Assembly (NCBI GenBank): GCA_018715525.1
Contig: DVLL01000023.1
Span: 1 to 64,000, forward strand
DNA: 64,000 bases
Source of the DNA: Candidatus Faeciplasma pullistercoris
GTDB taxonomy: Bacteria; Bacillota; Clostridia; Oscillospirales; Ruminococcaceae
Reading direction: 5' to 3'
The notes under the pieces were generated by a model. That model was not told the DNA's origin. It worked only from the letters and a program-made list of their open reading frames with translations, and made no database searches. Shown piece by piece: positions 51,024 through 59,547 of this stretch. The stretch's first letter is position 1. Each line of letters starts with the position of its first letter. Made by a program: the position numbers and the translations under genes.

Positions 51024-51932
51024 TCAGTTTTCAAAGAGGGCGTCGATAAAGTCCCTTGCGCAAAACGGCTGTATATCCTCTATCTTCTCGCCTACTGTTA
51101 CCAGCTTGACCGGTATCTTGAGCTCGTTGGATATCGGTATGACTATTCCGCCCTTTGCGGTGCTGTCAAGCTTGGTCAGGATTATTCCGGTGATATCGGC
51201 AGCCTCGTTGAACTCTCTTGCCTGATTTACGGCGTTCTGACCGGTAGTAGCGTCAAGAGCTATAAGCACCTCAAGCGCGCAGCCCTCCGCCTTGGAATGA
51301 ACTATTTTCGATATCTTCGAGAGCTCCTGCATCAGGTTTTTCTTAGTGTGAAGCCTTCCGGCCGTATCCACAATGACTACATCGACGTTTCTTGCCTTTG
51401 CCGCGTCCATTGCGTCGTACACCACCGACGCGGGGTCAGAGCCCTCGGCGTGTTTGATGATATCCGCACCTGAGCGGTCGCACCACACCTGGAGCTGGTC
51501 AATGGCGGCAGCTCTGAAGGTGTCGGCGGCGGCTACAAGAACCTTTTTGCCCTGATGAATCAGCTGGTATGACAGCTTGCCTATCGTGGTCGTCTTGCCC
51601 GCTCCGTTTACTCCTATGACGAGTATGACAGATGGCTTAGTGGAAAGGTCAAGAGGCTTATCCTCGCCGAGCATATCAGATATGATATCCTTAAGCGCCT
51701 GCCTGATTTCCGAAGTGTCGGTGATCTTATCCTCCTTGACCTTCTTTCTTAGGTTGTCAACAATTTCCTCGGAGGTTTTCCCGCCGAGATCAGACAAAAT
51801 CAGCGTTTCCTCAAGCTCGTCATAGAACTCCTCATCTATCTTCCTGCCTCCGGACAGAAGCGAGTTGATCCCGTCCATAAGGCTCGATTTTGTCTTTGAA
51901 AGCCCGGCTTTCAGCTTGTCAAAAAAGCCCAT
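51024..51932 (-). CDS. ftsY: Signal recognition particle receptor FtsY
   Basis: 302 residues, with a short N-terminal acidic part and the NG GTPase domain. P-loop GVNGAGKTTTIGKL near 109-122, DTFRAAAIDQL near 146, DTAGRLHTKKNLM near 198 and TKLDSTAKGG near 256 are the standard SRP-GTPase boxes. It follows smc by 12 bp and carries the SRP-ribosome complex to the membrane. Confidence 0.96.
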   Translation of the reverse strand: MGFFDKLKAGLSKTKSSLMDGINSLLSGGRKIDEEFYDELEETLILSDLGGKTSEEIVDNLRKKVKEDKITDTSEIRQALKDIISDMLGEDKPLDLSTKPSVILVIGVNGAGKTTTIGKLSYQLIHQGKKVLVAAADTFRAAAIDQLQVWCDRSGADIIKHAEGSDPASVVYDAMDAAKARNVDVVIVDTAGRLHTKKNLMQELSKISKIVHSKAEGCALEVLIALDATTGQNAVNQAREFNEAADITGIILTKLDSTAKGGIVIPISNELKIPVKLVTVGEKIEDIQPFCARDFIDALFEN

Positions 51933-51944
51933 AATAATCTCCTT

Positions 51945-54900
51945 TTAGTTATTTTCAGTAAAGGACACTTGCGAAACGTCCATCTTTAAGAGCTTGGAAA
52001 CTCCTTTTTCCTGCATCGTAACGCCATACAGCACATCCGCTTCCTCCATCGTTCCACGCCTGTGGGTAATCAGTATGAACTGGGTGGTATCGGTGAAGTT
52101 GCGCAGATACTGCGCGTATCTTGTTACGTTTACATCATCAAGCGCAGCCTCTATCTCGTCAAGTATACAAAAAGGCGAGGGTCTGAGCTTGAGTATCGCA
52201 AAATAAATCGCTATTGCGACAAAGGACTGCTCTCCGCCCGACAAAAGCGAGAGGTTCTTTATCACCTTTCCCGGGGGCGCGACATTTATTTCTATTCCGG
52301 ACTCCAGGACATTTTCCGGGTCTGTGAGCTTGAGCTCCGCCCTGCCTCCGCCGAACAGCTCGACAAATATGCTCTTGAAGTTGTCGTTTATCTTATTGAA
52401 GCTTTCGGTAAATATCTCGCGCATGCTCTTGGTAAGGTCCGCTATAAGCTTCTCAAGCTCGGCTTTCGACTTTGTGACATCCCCGAGCTGACCGGACATA
52501 AATTCGTACCTCTCGGAAACCTCCTTATACTCGTCTATGGCTTCGGTATTAACCGAGCCGAGAGACCTTATCTTGCTCTTCAGCTCATTTAGGCGCTTAG
52601 TCGCATCTGAGATATCGTCAAGCTTGATTGCTCCCTCGCACGCCTGCGCGACAGTCAGATTGTACGACTCCCAAAGCTGGCTCACTATTGCGTCGCTGTC
52701 CTTGTGAAGATTCTCAAGTCTCTCGTTTAAACGGGACAGCTCCGCAGATATCTGTTCCTTGCGCTCAGTCTTTTGCTTTTCCAACTGCCGCAGCTCGTTT
52801 TCCTTTTTCTCATGCTCAAGCGATGATGCCAGCTCCTCCTTGATCCTCAGATTCAAGCTTTCGATAACCGCTTTTGAGTTTGCGACCTCACGCTCCCGCT
52901 CGCTTATATTCAACTTCTGCGCCTCTATCTCAGACTCCAGTTCTGAAATCTTTTTATCATATCCCGCCGCGGTCTCCTTTGCGCTCTCGATTCCGCCGAG
53001 CAGTGTCTCAAGACTGAGCTTTGACGCCTGTAAATCCTTTTCAAGCTCAACAAGCCTTAAGCGCATATCTGAAATCTGGTTCGATTTTTCCTCGCGAATG
53101 CTTTTATGCTCTCCGGATTTAAGATTAAACTCGCTCATCTTGGATTCAAGCGAGGATATCTGCGCGCCTATCGACTCAAGCTCGGCAAGGCAGCCTTGAG
53201 AGTCCTCCCTCGCCTTAGCTATCTTCTCAGCACTCTCATTTTCCGCCTTTGATAGCTCTGTAAGCCTGTCGGCAAGCTGCTCGTCAACAAGCTCAAGCCT
53301 TTTAGCCTCACCCTCGAAGCGGATTTTATCAGCCTCTGCGTTTGATATGATATCCTTCTCGGCTTCGATGTCGAATCCAAGCTTCTCAGTTTCCGCCGAA
53401 ATCGAGCTGAGCCTCTCCTTTAGGATGGCGTTCTTTGACTCAAGCCTTGTCACCTTGTAAATTATCTGCGCTATCTCGTTTTTCCTTGACAGAACTCCTG
53501 CGGTACGGGAAGCGCTTCCTCCGGTGAAGGAGCCTCCGGCGTTTATCACCTGTCCGTCAAGCGTGATGATCCTGAACTTATAGCCATATTTTTTTGCTAT
53601 CGAGGTGGCAAGGTCTATGTTCTCTGCAACTACTATTCTTCCGAGAAGCGAGTTGATTATCCCTGTGTATTCCTCATCTGCCTCGACAAGCTCGCTCGCC
53701 AGAGCCACATACCCCTCTGCCATGTCGAGTCCCTTTTCGTAAAGGGTGTTCCCCTTTACCGAGGTGAGAGGCAAAAAAGTCGCTCTTCCGCCGTTTGTTT
53801 CCTTTAAAAAGCGTATTCCCGCCTTGGCGCAATCCTCATCCGATACGACTATATTCTGAAGTCCTCCGCCCAGAGCCGTCTCTATCGCTAAGCTGTACTT
53901 TTGGTCTACCGTGATTATCCCGGCAACCGTGCCTCTTACTCCTCTGAGCCTTCCGGAGCGTCCTGCGGCGATCACCGACTTTACGCTTCCCGAGAAGCCC
54001 TCCATGCTGTTTTCAAGCTCCTCAAGCATCTGTCTGCGGGAATTCAGGCTCCTAATATTAAGTCCTGCGTTGTTATATTCCTCCGTCGCCTCTTTGAGAT
54101 GCGCGGACTTCTTTGAGTAAAGCATATTGTAGCCAGAAAGCTTGTTTCCGTGCTCCTCTACCGTCTTTTGTATATCCGCTATTCCGTCTCTTACCCGTCT
54201 TATCTCTTCCGACGTCTGGGCAAGCCTTCTGCGTGTTTCCTCAATAAGAGGCTTAGCCTTAACGGCAGCGTCCTCGGCATCGCGTATGGCGATCTGCGCG
54301 CTCTCCTCGGAAAACCGCAGCTCGGAACGCCTGACGTACAAAAGATTGAGCTTTGATGTTATGCCGTTCAGTTCCTGCGAGAACCTATCCGACTCGTCGT
54401 TCAGCCTGATAAGCTCCGCCTCGAGTCCTGATACCTCCTCGGAAACCTCAAGCTTGTCCTTTTCTATGCGGGCAATCTCCTCTTTTTTAAGAGATATTCT
54501 TCCGGCAGTCTCGCTTTCAGCCTCAAAGAGCCTGTTTTTTTGCTCGTTTACCTCGGATACCTGCTCGGTATAATGCCTGATGTTGTTTTTATACACAGCT
54601 ATATCGGCTGCCGCCGTGGCGTTTTCCTCGGTAAGAGCGGTTATCCGCCTGCGGTAGTCCTCCGCAGCAGAGGCGCACTGGCGGCGCTTAAGCGTCAGCT
54701 CCTCAGCCTGAGCCTCATACTCTTCTATCTCGTTCGTCAAAAGCTCATACTCGCCGTTGGATACCAAAAGACTGTTCTCGAGCTCATTTGAGGATTTTTT
54801 TATCTCGTCAAGGCGGTACATCCATACGGCTATCTCAATATCCCGTCTCTCGCCCGCGAGGACAAGGTATTTCTTCGCCTTCTCAGACTGTATTCTGAGC

Positions 54901-55511
54901 GGCTCTACCCTTCCCTCAAGCTCGGAAAGGATATCCTTTAACCTTAGGATATTGTCCTCGGCTGAGGCAAGACGCCGCTCCGACTCCTCCTTCTTATAGC
55001 GGAACTTGGATATTCCGGCGGCCTCCTCGAATATCTCGCGCCTTTCGTTTGACTTTGAGCCGACAATGTCCGCTACCCTGCCCTGACCGATTATGTAGTA
55101 CCCGTCACGACCAAGGCCGGTATCCATGAAAAGCTCGACCACGTCCTTGAGCCTCACCTGATTGCCGTTAATCAGATACTCGCTCTCGCCGTTTCTCCAA
55201 AGCCTTCTCATGACGCTGACGGTGTCTGAATCTATTCCTAAGCTTCTGTCCTCGTTTGATATATTAAGAGTGACCGTAGCAAAGCTGACCGACTTTCTCA
55301 GTGCGGTTCCGCCGAAGATGACATCCTCCATTTTGCCGCCTCTCAGCATCTTTGAGGACTGCTCTCCCAAAACCCAGCGAACTGCGTCTCCTATATTGCT
55401 CTTTCCGCTTCCGTTAGGACCTACTATCGCAGTAAGACCCTTTCCGAATTCCAGAGTCGTCTTATCAGGGAAGGATTTAAAGCCGTGCAGTTCTAATGAC
55501 TTTAGATACAA
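51945..55511 (-). CDS. smc: Chromosome partition protein SMC
   Basis: 1188 residues. The N-terminal head has Walker A GPNGSGKSNIGDAVRWV near 32-48. Two long coiled coils surround a hinge at about 510-640 (GVRGTVAGIITVDQKYSLAI, then GQVINAGGSFTGGSASRTAG). The C-terminal head has the signature LLSGGEQSFVAIAIYFAIL and Walker B PFCILDEIEAALDD. SMC compacts and segregates chromosomes with ScpAB, which are not in the window. It overlaps the radical SAM gene by 10 bp. Confidence 0.97.
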   Translation of the reverse strand: MYLKSLELHGFKSFPDKTTLEFGKGLTAIVGPNGSGKSNIGDAVRWVLGEQSSKMLRGGKMEDVIFGGTALRKSVSFATVTLNISNEDRSLGIDSDTVSVMRRLWRNGESEYLINGNQVRLKDVVELFMDTGLGRDGYYIIGQGRVADIVGSKSNERREIFEEAAGISKFRYKKEESERRLASAEDNILRLKDILSELEGRVEPLRIQSEKAKKYLVLAGERRDIEIAVWMYRLDEIKKSSNELENSLLVSNGEYELLTNEIEEYEAQAEELTLKRRQCASAAEDYRRRITALTEENATAAADIAVYKNNIRHYTEQVSEVNEQKNRLFEAESETAGRISLKKEEIARIEKDKLEVSEEVSGLEAELIRLNDESDRFSQELNGITSKLNLLYVRRSELRFSEESAQIAIRDAEDAAVKAKPLIEETRRRLAQTSEEIRRVRDGIADIQKTVEEHGNKLSGYNMLYSKKSAHLKEATEEYNNAGLNIRSLNSRRQMLEELENSMEGFSGSVKSVIAAGRSGRLRGVRGTVAGIITVDQKYSLAIETALGGGLQNIVVSDEDCAKAGIRFLKETNGGRATFLPLTSVKGNTLYEKGLDMAEGYVALASELVEADEEYTGIINSLLGRIVVAENIDLATSIAKKYGYKFRIITLDGQVINAGGSFTGGSASRTAGVLSRKNEIAQIIYKVTRLESKNAILKERLSSISAETEKLGFDIEAEKDIISNAEADKIRFEGEAKRLELVDEQLADRLTELSKAENESAEKIAKAREDSQGCLAELESIGAQISSLESKMSEFNLKSGEHKSIREEKSNQISDMRLRLVELEKDLQASKLSLETLLGGIESAKETAAGYDKKISELESEIEAQKLNISEREREVANSKAVIESLNLRIKEELASSLEHEKKENELRQLEKQKTERKEQISAELSRLNERLENLHKDSDAIVSQLWESYNLTVAQACEGAIKLDDISDATKRLNELKSKIRSLGSVNTEAIDEYKEVSERYEFMSGQLGDVTKSKAELEKLIADLTKSMREIFTESFNKINDNFKSIFVELFGGGRAELKLTDPENVLESGIEINVAPPGKVIKNLSLLSGGEQSFVAIAIYFAILKLRPSPFCILDEIEAALDDVNVTRYAQYLRNFTDTTQFILITHRRGTMEEADVLYGVTMQEKGVSKLLKMDVSQVSFTENN

Positions 55512-56518
55512 GTTTCATCCTCCCAACCTGACAAACATAACTTCTTTGACTGACCGGGGCGCGGCTTAACCTCGACCTTTATGCCCAGGTCATCAAAATA
55601 TCTTATATTTTCACGGTGCTGACCAAGCGCCTTTGACAAATCCTGCGGTCTGACATAAAAAACGCATTCACGCATTCCTGATTTAACTGACAGAGATTTC
55701 ATCTCGTTCCTGAAACGCCTTGCCTCGCACAGCTCCCTGAACGCCGGATGGTATATTCCCCCAAGCATATCCCTCTCTACATCTGTCGAAGAATGAAGCC
55801 CAAGCTTTATCACCCTTATACCAGCGTCCTCAAACATCTCAAGAAGCGTTGAGCATAGCTCAACCGCGCTCTCAAGCTCATATGTTTGATACTTTCCCTC
55901 GGAATAAAGCTCTCCGAGCCTTGTGTTTTTAAGCACGACGGTTGGATAAATCCTAACCTCCATGGGCGCAAGCTCTATAAGCCTTTTAGCGGTGTATATA
56001 TCCTTTTCCGGCGTAGAGCCGTAAAGACCTACCATCATCTGAAGCCCCAAGCTGAAGCCACGCCGGTGCGACTTTATAAGACCGGAGGTGGCCTCTACAT
56101 CATGTGCCGAATGTCCTCTTTCATTCAGAGTAAGGACATCGTCGCACATCGACTGTGCCCCAAGCTCTATCGCCGTTACCCCGCTACAAGCAAGTATATC
56201 CAAAATCTCGGGGGTTATGGCGTCAGGACGAGTTGACAGCCGTATCCCCCTGAAGCCGAGCGAAAGGTACTCTCTTGCAGCGTCCAGAAGCTCTGTCATA
56301 TACCACCTCGGAACGGCTGTAAAGCTTCCTCCGAAGAACGCGATTTCTGTGTCAGGCGGGTTCACTCCGTCACGCAGCGCCTGCTCGCAGACCCTCCTGA
56401 CGTCCGCCGCCCTCGGTATATCGCTCACGCCTGTTATGGCGTTCTGGTTGCAGAAGGAGCACTTATGCGGGCAGCCTATGTGCGGGACGAATATCGAGAT
56501 GTTGGAGTGCTTACTCAT
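55502..56518 (-). CDS. Elp3-like radical SAM protein
   Basis: 338 residues. The radical SAM cysteines lie in PHIGCPHKCSFCNQ near 12-25. IAFFGGSFTAVPRWY near 57-71 and LSTRPDAITPEIL near 96-108 are typical of the Elp3-like clade without an acetyltransferase domain. This is a known clostridial gene between rnc and smc. The reaction is not established. It overlaps the rnc stop by 8 bp. Confidence 0.88.
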   Translation of the reverse strand: MSKHSNISIFVPHIGCPHKCSFCNQNAITGVSDIPRAADVRRVCEQALRDGVNPPDTEIAFFGGSFTAVPRWYMTELLDAAREYLSLGFRGIRLSTRPDAITPEILDILACSGVTAIELGAQSMCDDVLTLNERGHSAHDVEATSGLIKSHRRGFSLGLQMMVGLYGSTPEKDIYTAKRLIELAPMEVRIYPTVVLKNTRLGELYSEGKYQTYELESAVELCSTLLEMFEDAGIRVIKLGLHSSTDVERDMLGGIYHPAFRELCEARRFRNEMKSLSVKSGMRECVFYVRPQDLSKALGQHRENIRYFDDLGIKVEVKPRPGQSKKLCLSGWEDETCI

Positions 56519-57206
56519 GCTCTACAGCGCCCATAAGCTCAAGAGCCTGCTTTGCCGCAAGCTGCTCTGCATGCTTTTTCGAGCTTGCAGTGCCCTCTCC
56601 TATGACGTTCGAGTTGAGCATGACATGCACGGTGAATGATTTGTTGTGATCCGGTCCCGATTCACTGACAAGCCTATATTCCACCGACTCCTCGGGGTTT
56701 TTCTGGATTATCTCCTGCAAAATGGTCTTGTAGTCGTCGTAAGCCTTAGCGACCGCCTCGCGTATGTTCTCAGGCAAAAACCGCATTATATGACTTCTCG
56801 CGGCTTCCAAACCGCCATCAAGGTATATCGCGGCTATAACTGCCTCAAAGGCGTCAGAAACTATCGACGGACGATCCTTTCCGCCGTTCTGAGCCTCTCC
56901 CCTGCCAAAGATAATATATTCGCCGAGATCGATCTTTTTCGCAAACTTTGCAAGCATCTTCTCACAAACCAGCGTTGCTCTCGTCTTGCTGAGCTCTCCC
57001 TCCGGATACGCGGTGTATGTCTCAAACAGATACTCCGAAACCACTAAAGACAATACAGAGTCCCCGAGAAACTCAAGCCTCTCATTTGACCTGTACTGAT
57101 GCTTTGACTCGTTGGCGTAGGAAGAATGCGTAAGCGCCTCAAAAAGCAGGTTCCTGTCCCTGAACTTATATCCGATTTTTTCTTCAAACTCACTCAGCCT
57201 GTCCAT
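56511..57206 (-). CDS. rnc: Ribonuclease III
   Basis: 231 residues from the ATG at 57206; longer frames and an ATG at 57215 exist, but the family normally has only about nine residues before IGYKF. The endonuclease signature NERLEFLGDSVLSLVVSEYL is near 40-59, with the second acidic region SIVSDAFEAVIAAIYLD near 112-128. A C-terminal dsRNA-binding domain ends AEQLAAKQALELMG. It overlaps the plsX 3' end by 17 bp. It processes rRNA and small RNAs. Confidence 0.95.
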   Translation of the reverse strand: MDRLSEFEEKIGYKFRDRNLLFEALTHSSYANESKHQYRSNERLEFLGDSVLSLVVSEYLFETYTAYPEGELSKTRATLVCEKMLAKFAKKIDLGEYIIFGRGEAQNGGKDRPSIVSDAFEAVIAAIYLDGGLEAARSHIMRFLPENIREAVAKAYDDYKTILQEIIQKNPEESVEYRLVSESGPDHNKSFTVHVMLNSNVIGEGTASSKKHAEQLAAKQALELMGAVEHE

Positions 57207-58215
57207 TTTCCACATTTTCCTTGTTTTTAAGCTCGTCCAGTCCCGCGGATATTTCCTCGAGAACATTGGACTCTATGAATATCTTGGCCTGACGAATGGC
57301 ATTGCAGAAGGCGTTGGCGTCAGACGAGCCGTGCGCCTTGATTACCGGTCTGGCGGTTCCTAAGAGCGGCGCTCCGCCGTATTCGGTATAATCCATTTTC
57401 TTCTTGAACTCGTTAAGCTTCTTTAACACAAGCAAGCCGCTAAGCTTGGCTCCGATTCCTCCTGAGAACATTCCCCTGAGCGAGCCCGAGATGAACTTGC
57501 CCATTCCCTCCATGGTCTTGAGTATCATGTTGCCGCTGAAGCCGTCCGCTACGACGACATCCGCTCCGGCAAGAGGAATATCTCTTCCCTCGATGTTGCC
57601 TATGAAGTTTACGGGAGAGCTTGAAAGCAGCCTATAAGCCTCACGCTCCAAGTCTCTTCCTTTTGTCGGCTCCGCGCCTATATTGGCAAGCGCGACTCTC
57701 GGATTCTTCCTTCCCATATGCCTGCTCATGTACGCAGAGCCCATTACTCCGAACTGTGCAAGCATCTCGGGACGGCAATCGGCGTTTGCTCCGACATCCA
57801 GAACCATGCAGGGCTCCTTAACGGTGGGAAGAACGGTAGCGAGCGCTACTCTCTTTATACCCTTTAACCTCTTGACTATGAATGTAGCTCCGAATACGAG
57901 AGCGCCTGTCGAGCCTCCGGAAACAAACGCGTCGCCCTTGCCCTCGTGCAAAAGCCTCAGTCCTACCGCCATCGAGCAATCCTTATACTCCTTAAGTATC
58001 TTTGACGGGTCGCAGCAGACGTCTATTACATCCGGCGCGTGGTATATCTCGAGTTTTGATATGTCCACTCCGTTTTCCTTGGCACAGCTTTCGATTTTCT
58101 CCTTGTCGCCTACCACGGTGACCTCGACACCGAGCTCGTTTACAGCTCTCGCAGCTCCCTTGAGCACCTCGAGCGGAGCGTTGTCTCCGCCGAATCCATC
58201 GATTATTATTCTCAT
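57190..58215 (-). CDS. plsX: Phosphate acyltransferase PlsX
   Basis: 341 residues. The start MRIIIDGFGGDNAPLEVLKG is characteristic, followed by VSGGSTGALVFGATFIVKRL near 94 and ALANIGAEPTKGRD near 174. It makes acyl-phosphate from acyl-ACP for membrane lipid synthesis. It lies 18 bp after trmFO. The acpP gene often found between plsX and rnc is absent. Confidence 0.96.
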   Translation of the reverse strand: MRIIIDGFGGDNAPLEVLKGAARAVNELGVEVTVVGDKEKIESCAKENGVDISKLEIYHAPDVIDVCCDPSKILKEYKDCSMAVGLRLLHEGKGDAFVSGGSTGALVFGATFIVKRLKGIKRVALATVLPTVKEPCMVLDVGANADCRPEMLAQFGVMGSAYMSRHMGRKNPRVALANIGAEPTKGRDLEREAYRLLSSSPVNFIGNIEGRDIPLAGADVVVADGFSGNMILKTMEGMGKFISGSLRGMFSGGIGAKLSGLLVLKKLNEFKKKMDYTEYGGAPLLGTARPVIKAHGSSDANAFCNAIRQAKIFIESNVLEEISAGLDELKNKENVENGQAE

Positions 58216-58233
58216 ACCGTATACCTCTTTTTC

Positions 58234-59547
58234 TTATCCTCTTGACAGCGCCTCGTCCAAAGACAAAAGCGCCCTTTGCGATATCGCCGCGTATTTTTCC
58301 TGCTTGTTCCGTATTCTCTCTGGTAGCTCCGGAAGTATCCCCATATTCGAGCCCATCGGCTGGAATCCTGACGGCGAGCCTTTCTCAACATACTCTGACA
58401 GAGCGCCGAGCATCGTGTTGCCGGGAAGAGTTATCTCGCTCAGACCGTTTAATCTTCTTGAAAGGCTCATTCCTGCGTAAATCCCGCTTGCAGCCGACTC
58501 GATATATCCCTCGACTCCTGTCATCTGTCCGGCAAAATATATCCGTCTGTCCTCAATAAGACAAAAGTGCCTGTCCAGTATGCCGGGCGAGTTCAGATAT
58601 GTATTCCTGTGCATCACGCCGTATCGAACAAACTCTGCCTCGCCAAGCCCCGGTATGAGGGAAAACACACGCTTTTGCTCGCCAAACCTCAGGTTTGTCT
58701 GAAATCCGACAAGGTTATAAAGCGTTCCCTCGTTATTTTCCTTTCTGAGCTGCACCACGGCGTAGGGTCGCCTGCCGGTTCTCGGATCGATAAGACCGAC
58801 CGGCTTCAAAGGGCCAAAGCGCATGGTGTCCTCGCCGCGTCTGGCAAGCACCTCGATGGGCATGCAGCCCTCGTAGACCTTAAAATCCTTTGAGCCCTCC
58901 AGCTCAAATTCATGCAGCGGCGCGCTCTCGGCTGCTACGAGCTGGTTGTAAAACTCAAGATACTCCTCTTTATTCATAGGACAGTTGAGATAGTCCGCCT
59001 CGCCTCTGTCATACCTTGAAGCCTCGAACACAAGACTTCTGTCAAGGCTATCGGCAGTCACTATCGGAGCTGCCGCGTCATGAAAATAAAGATACTTTTG
59101 GCCGACTAGCTCCTGTATGCTATGTGAGAGCGCGTCCGAGGTCAGCGGTCCGGTGGCTATGACCACATAACCGTCCGGAATATCGGTAACCTCGCCGCAG
59201 ATAACCTTGATATTCGGGTGAGAGGTGATTTTCTTTGTTACAAAGTCGGAAAACTCCTCTCTGGACACCGCTAAGGCTCCGCCGGCGCTTACTTTTGTAG
59301 CCTGAGCCGCCTGCATGGTAAGCGAGCCTAAGCGCCTCATCTCTTCCTTCAAAAGACCCGCCGCCGACTCTAATCTCTCCGCCTTTAGAGAATTTGAGCA
59401 GACCAGCTCTGCATATCCCTTATACTTATGCGCCGGGGTATACTTTTGAGGCTTCATCTCATAAAGCTCGACGCTTATACCTGAATTTGCGAGCTGCCAC
59501 GCCGCCTCGCAGCCTGCCAGCCCCGCTCCTATAACCTTGACCGTCAT
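58234..59547 (-). CDS. trmFO: Folate/FAD-dependent tRNA (uracil-54-C5)-methyltransferase TrmFO
   Basis: 437 residues. The FAD fold begins VKVIGAGLAGCEAAWQLA. Further family segments are AELVCSNSLKAERLESAAGL near 47-66 and GYVVIATGPLTSDALS near 126-141, with GYIESAASGIYAG near the C-terminus. It forms m5U54 in tRNA with methylene-tetrahydrofolate. Its ATG overlaps the topA stop codon, so the two are coupled. Confidence 0.96.
   Translation of the reverse strand: MTVKVIGAGLAGCEAAWQLANSGISVELYEMKPQKYTPAHKYKGYAELVCSNSLKAERLESAAGLLKEEMRRLGSLTMQAAQATKVSAGGALAVSREEFSDFVTKKITSHPNIKVICGEVTDIPDGYVVIATGPLTSDALSHSIQELVGQKYLYFHDAAAPIVTADSLDRSLVFEASRYDRGEADYLNCPMNKEEYLEFYNQLVAAESAPLHEFELEGSKDFKVYEGCMPIEVLARRGEDTMRFGPLKPVGLIDPRTGRRPYAVVQLRKENNEGTLYNLVGFQTNLRFGEQKRVFSLIPGLGEAEFVRYGVMHRNTYLNSPGILDRHFCLIEDRRIYFAGQMTGVEGYIESAASGIYAGMSLSRRLNGLSEITLPGNTMLGALSEYVEKGSPSGFQPMGSNMGILPELPERIRNKQEKYAAISQRALLSLDEALSRG

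Noticed and set aside
57683-58480. Plus-strand frame of 265 codons opposite plsX and trmFO
   Set aside because: It covers the junction of two well-supported genes on the other strand and has a Ser/Pro-rich shadow composition.
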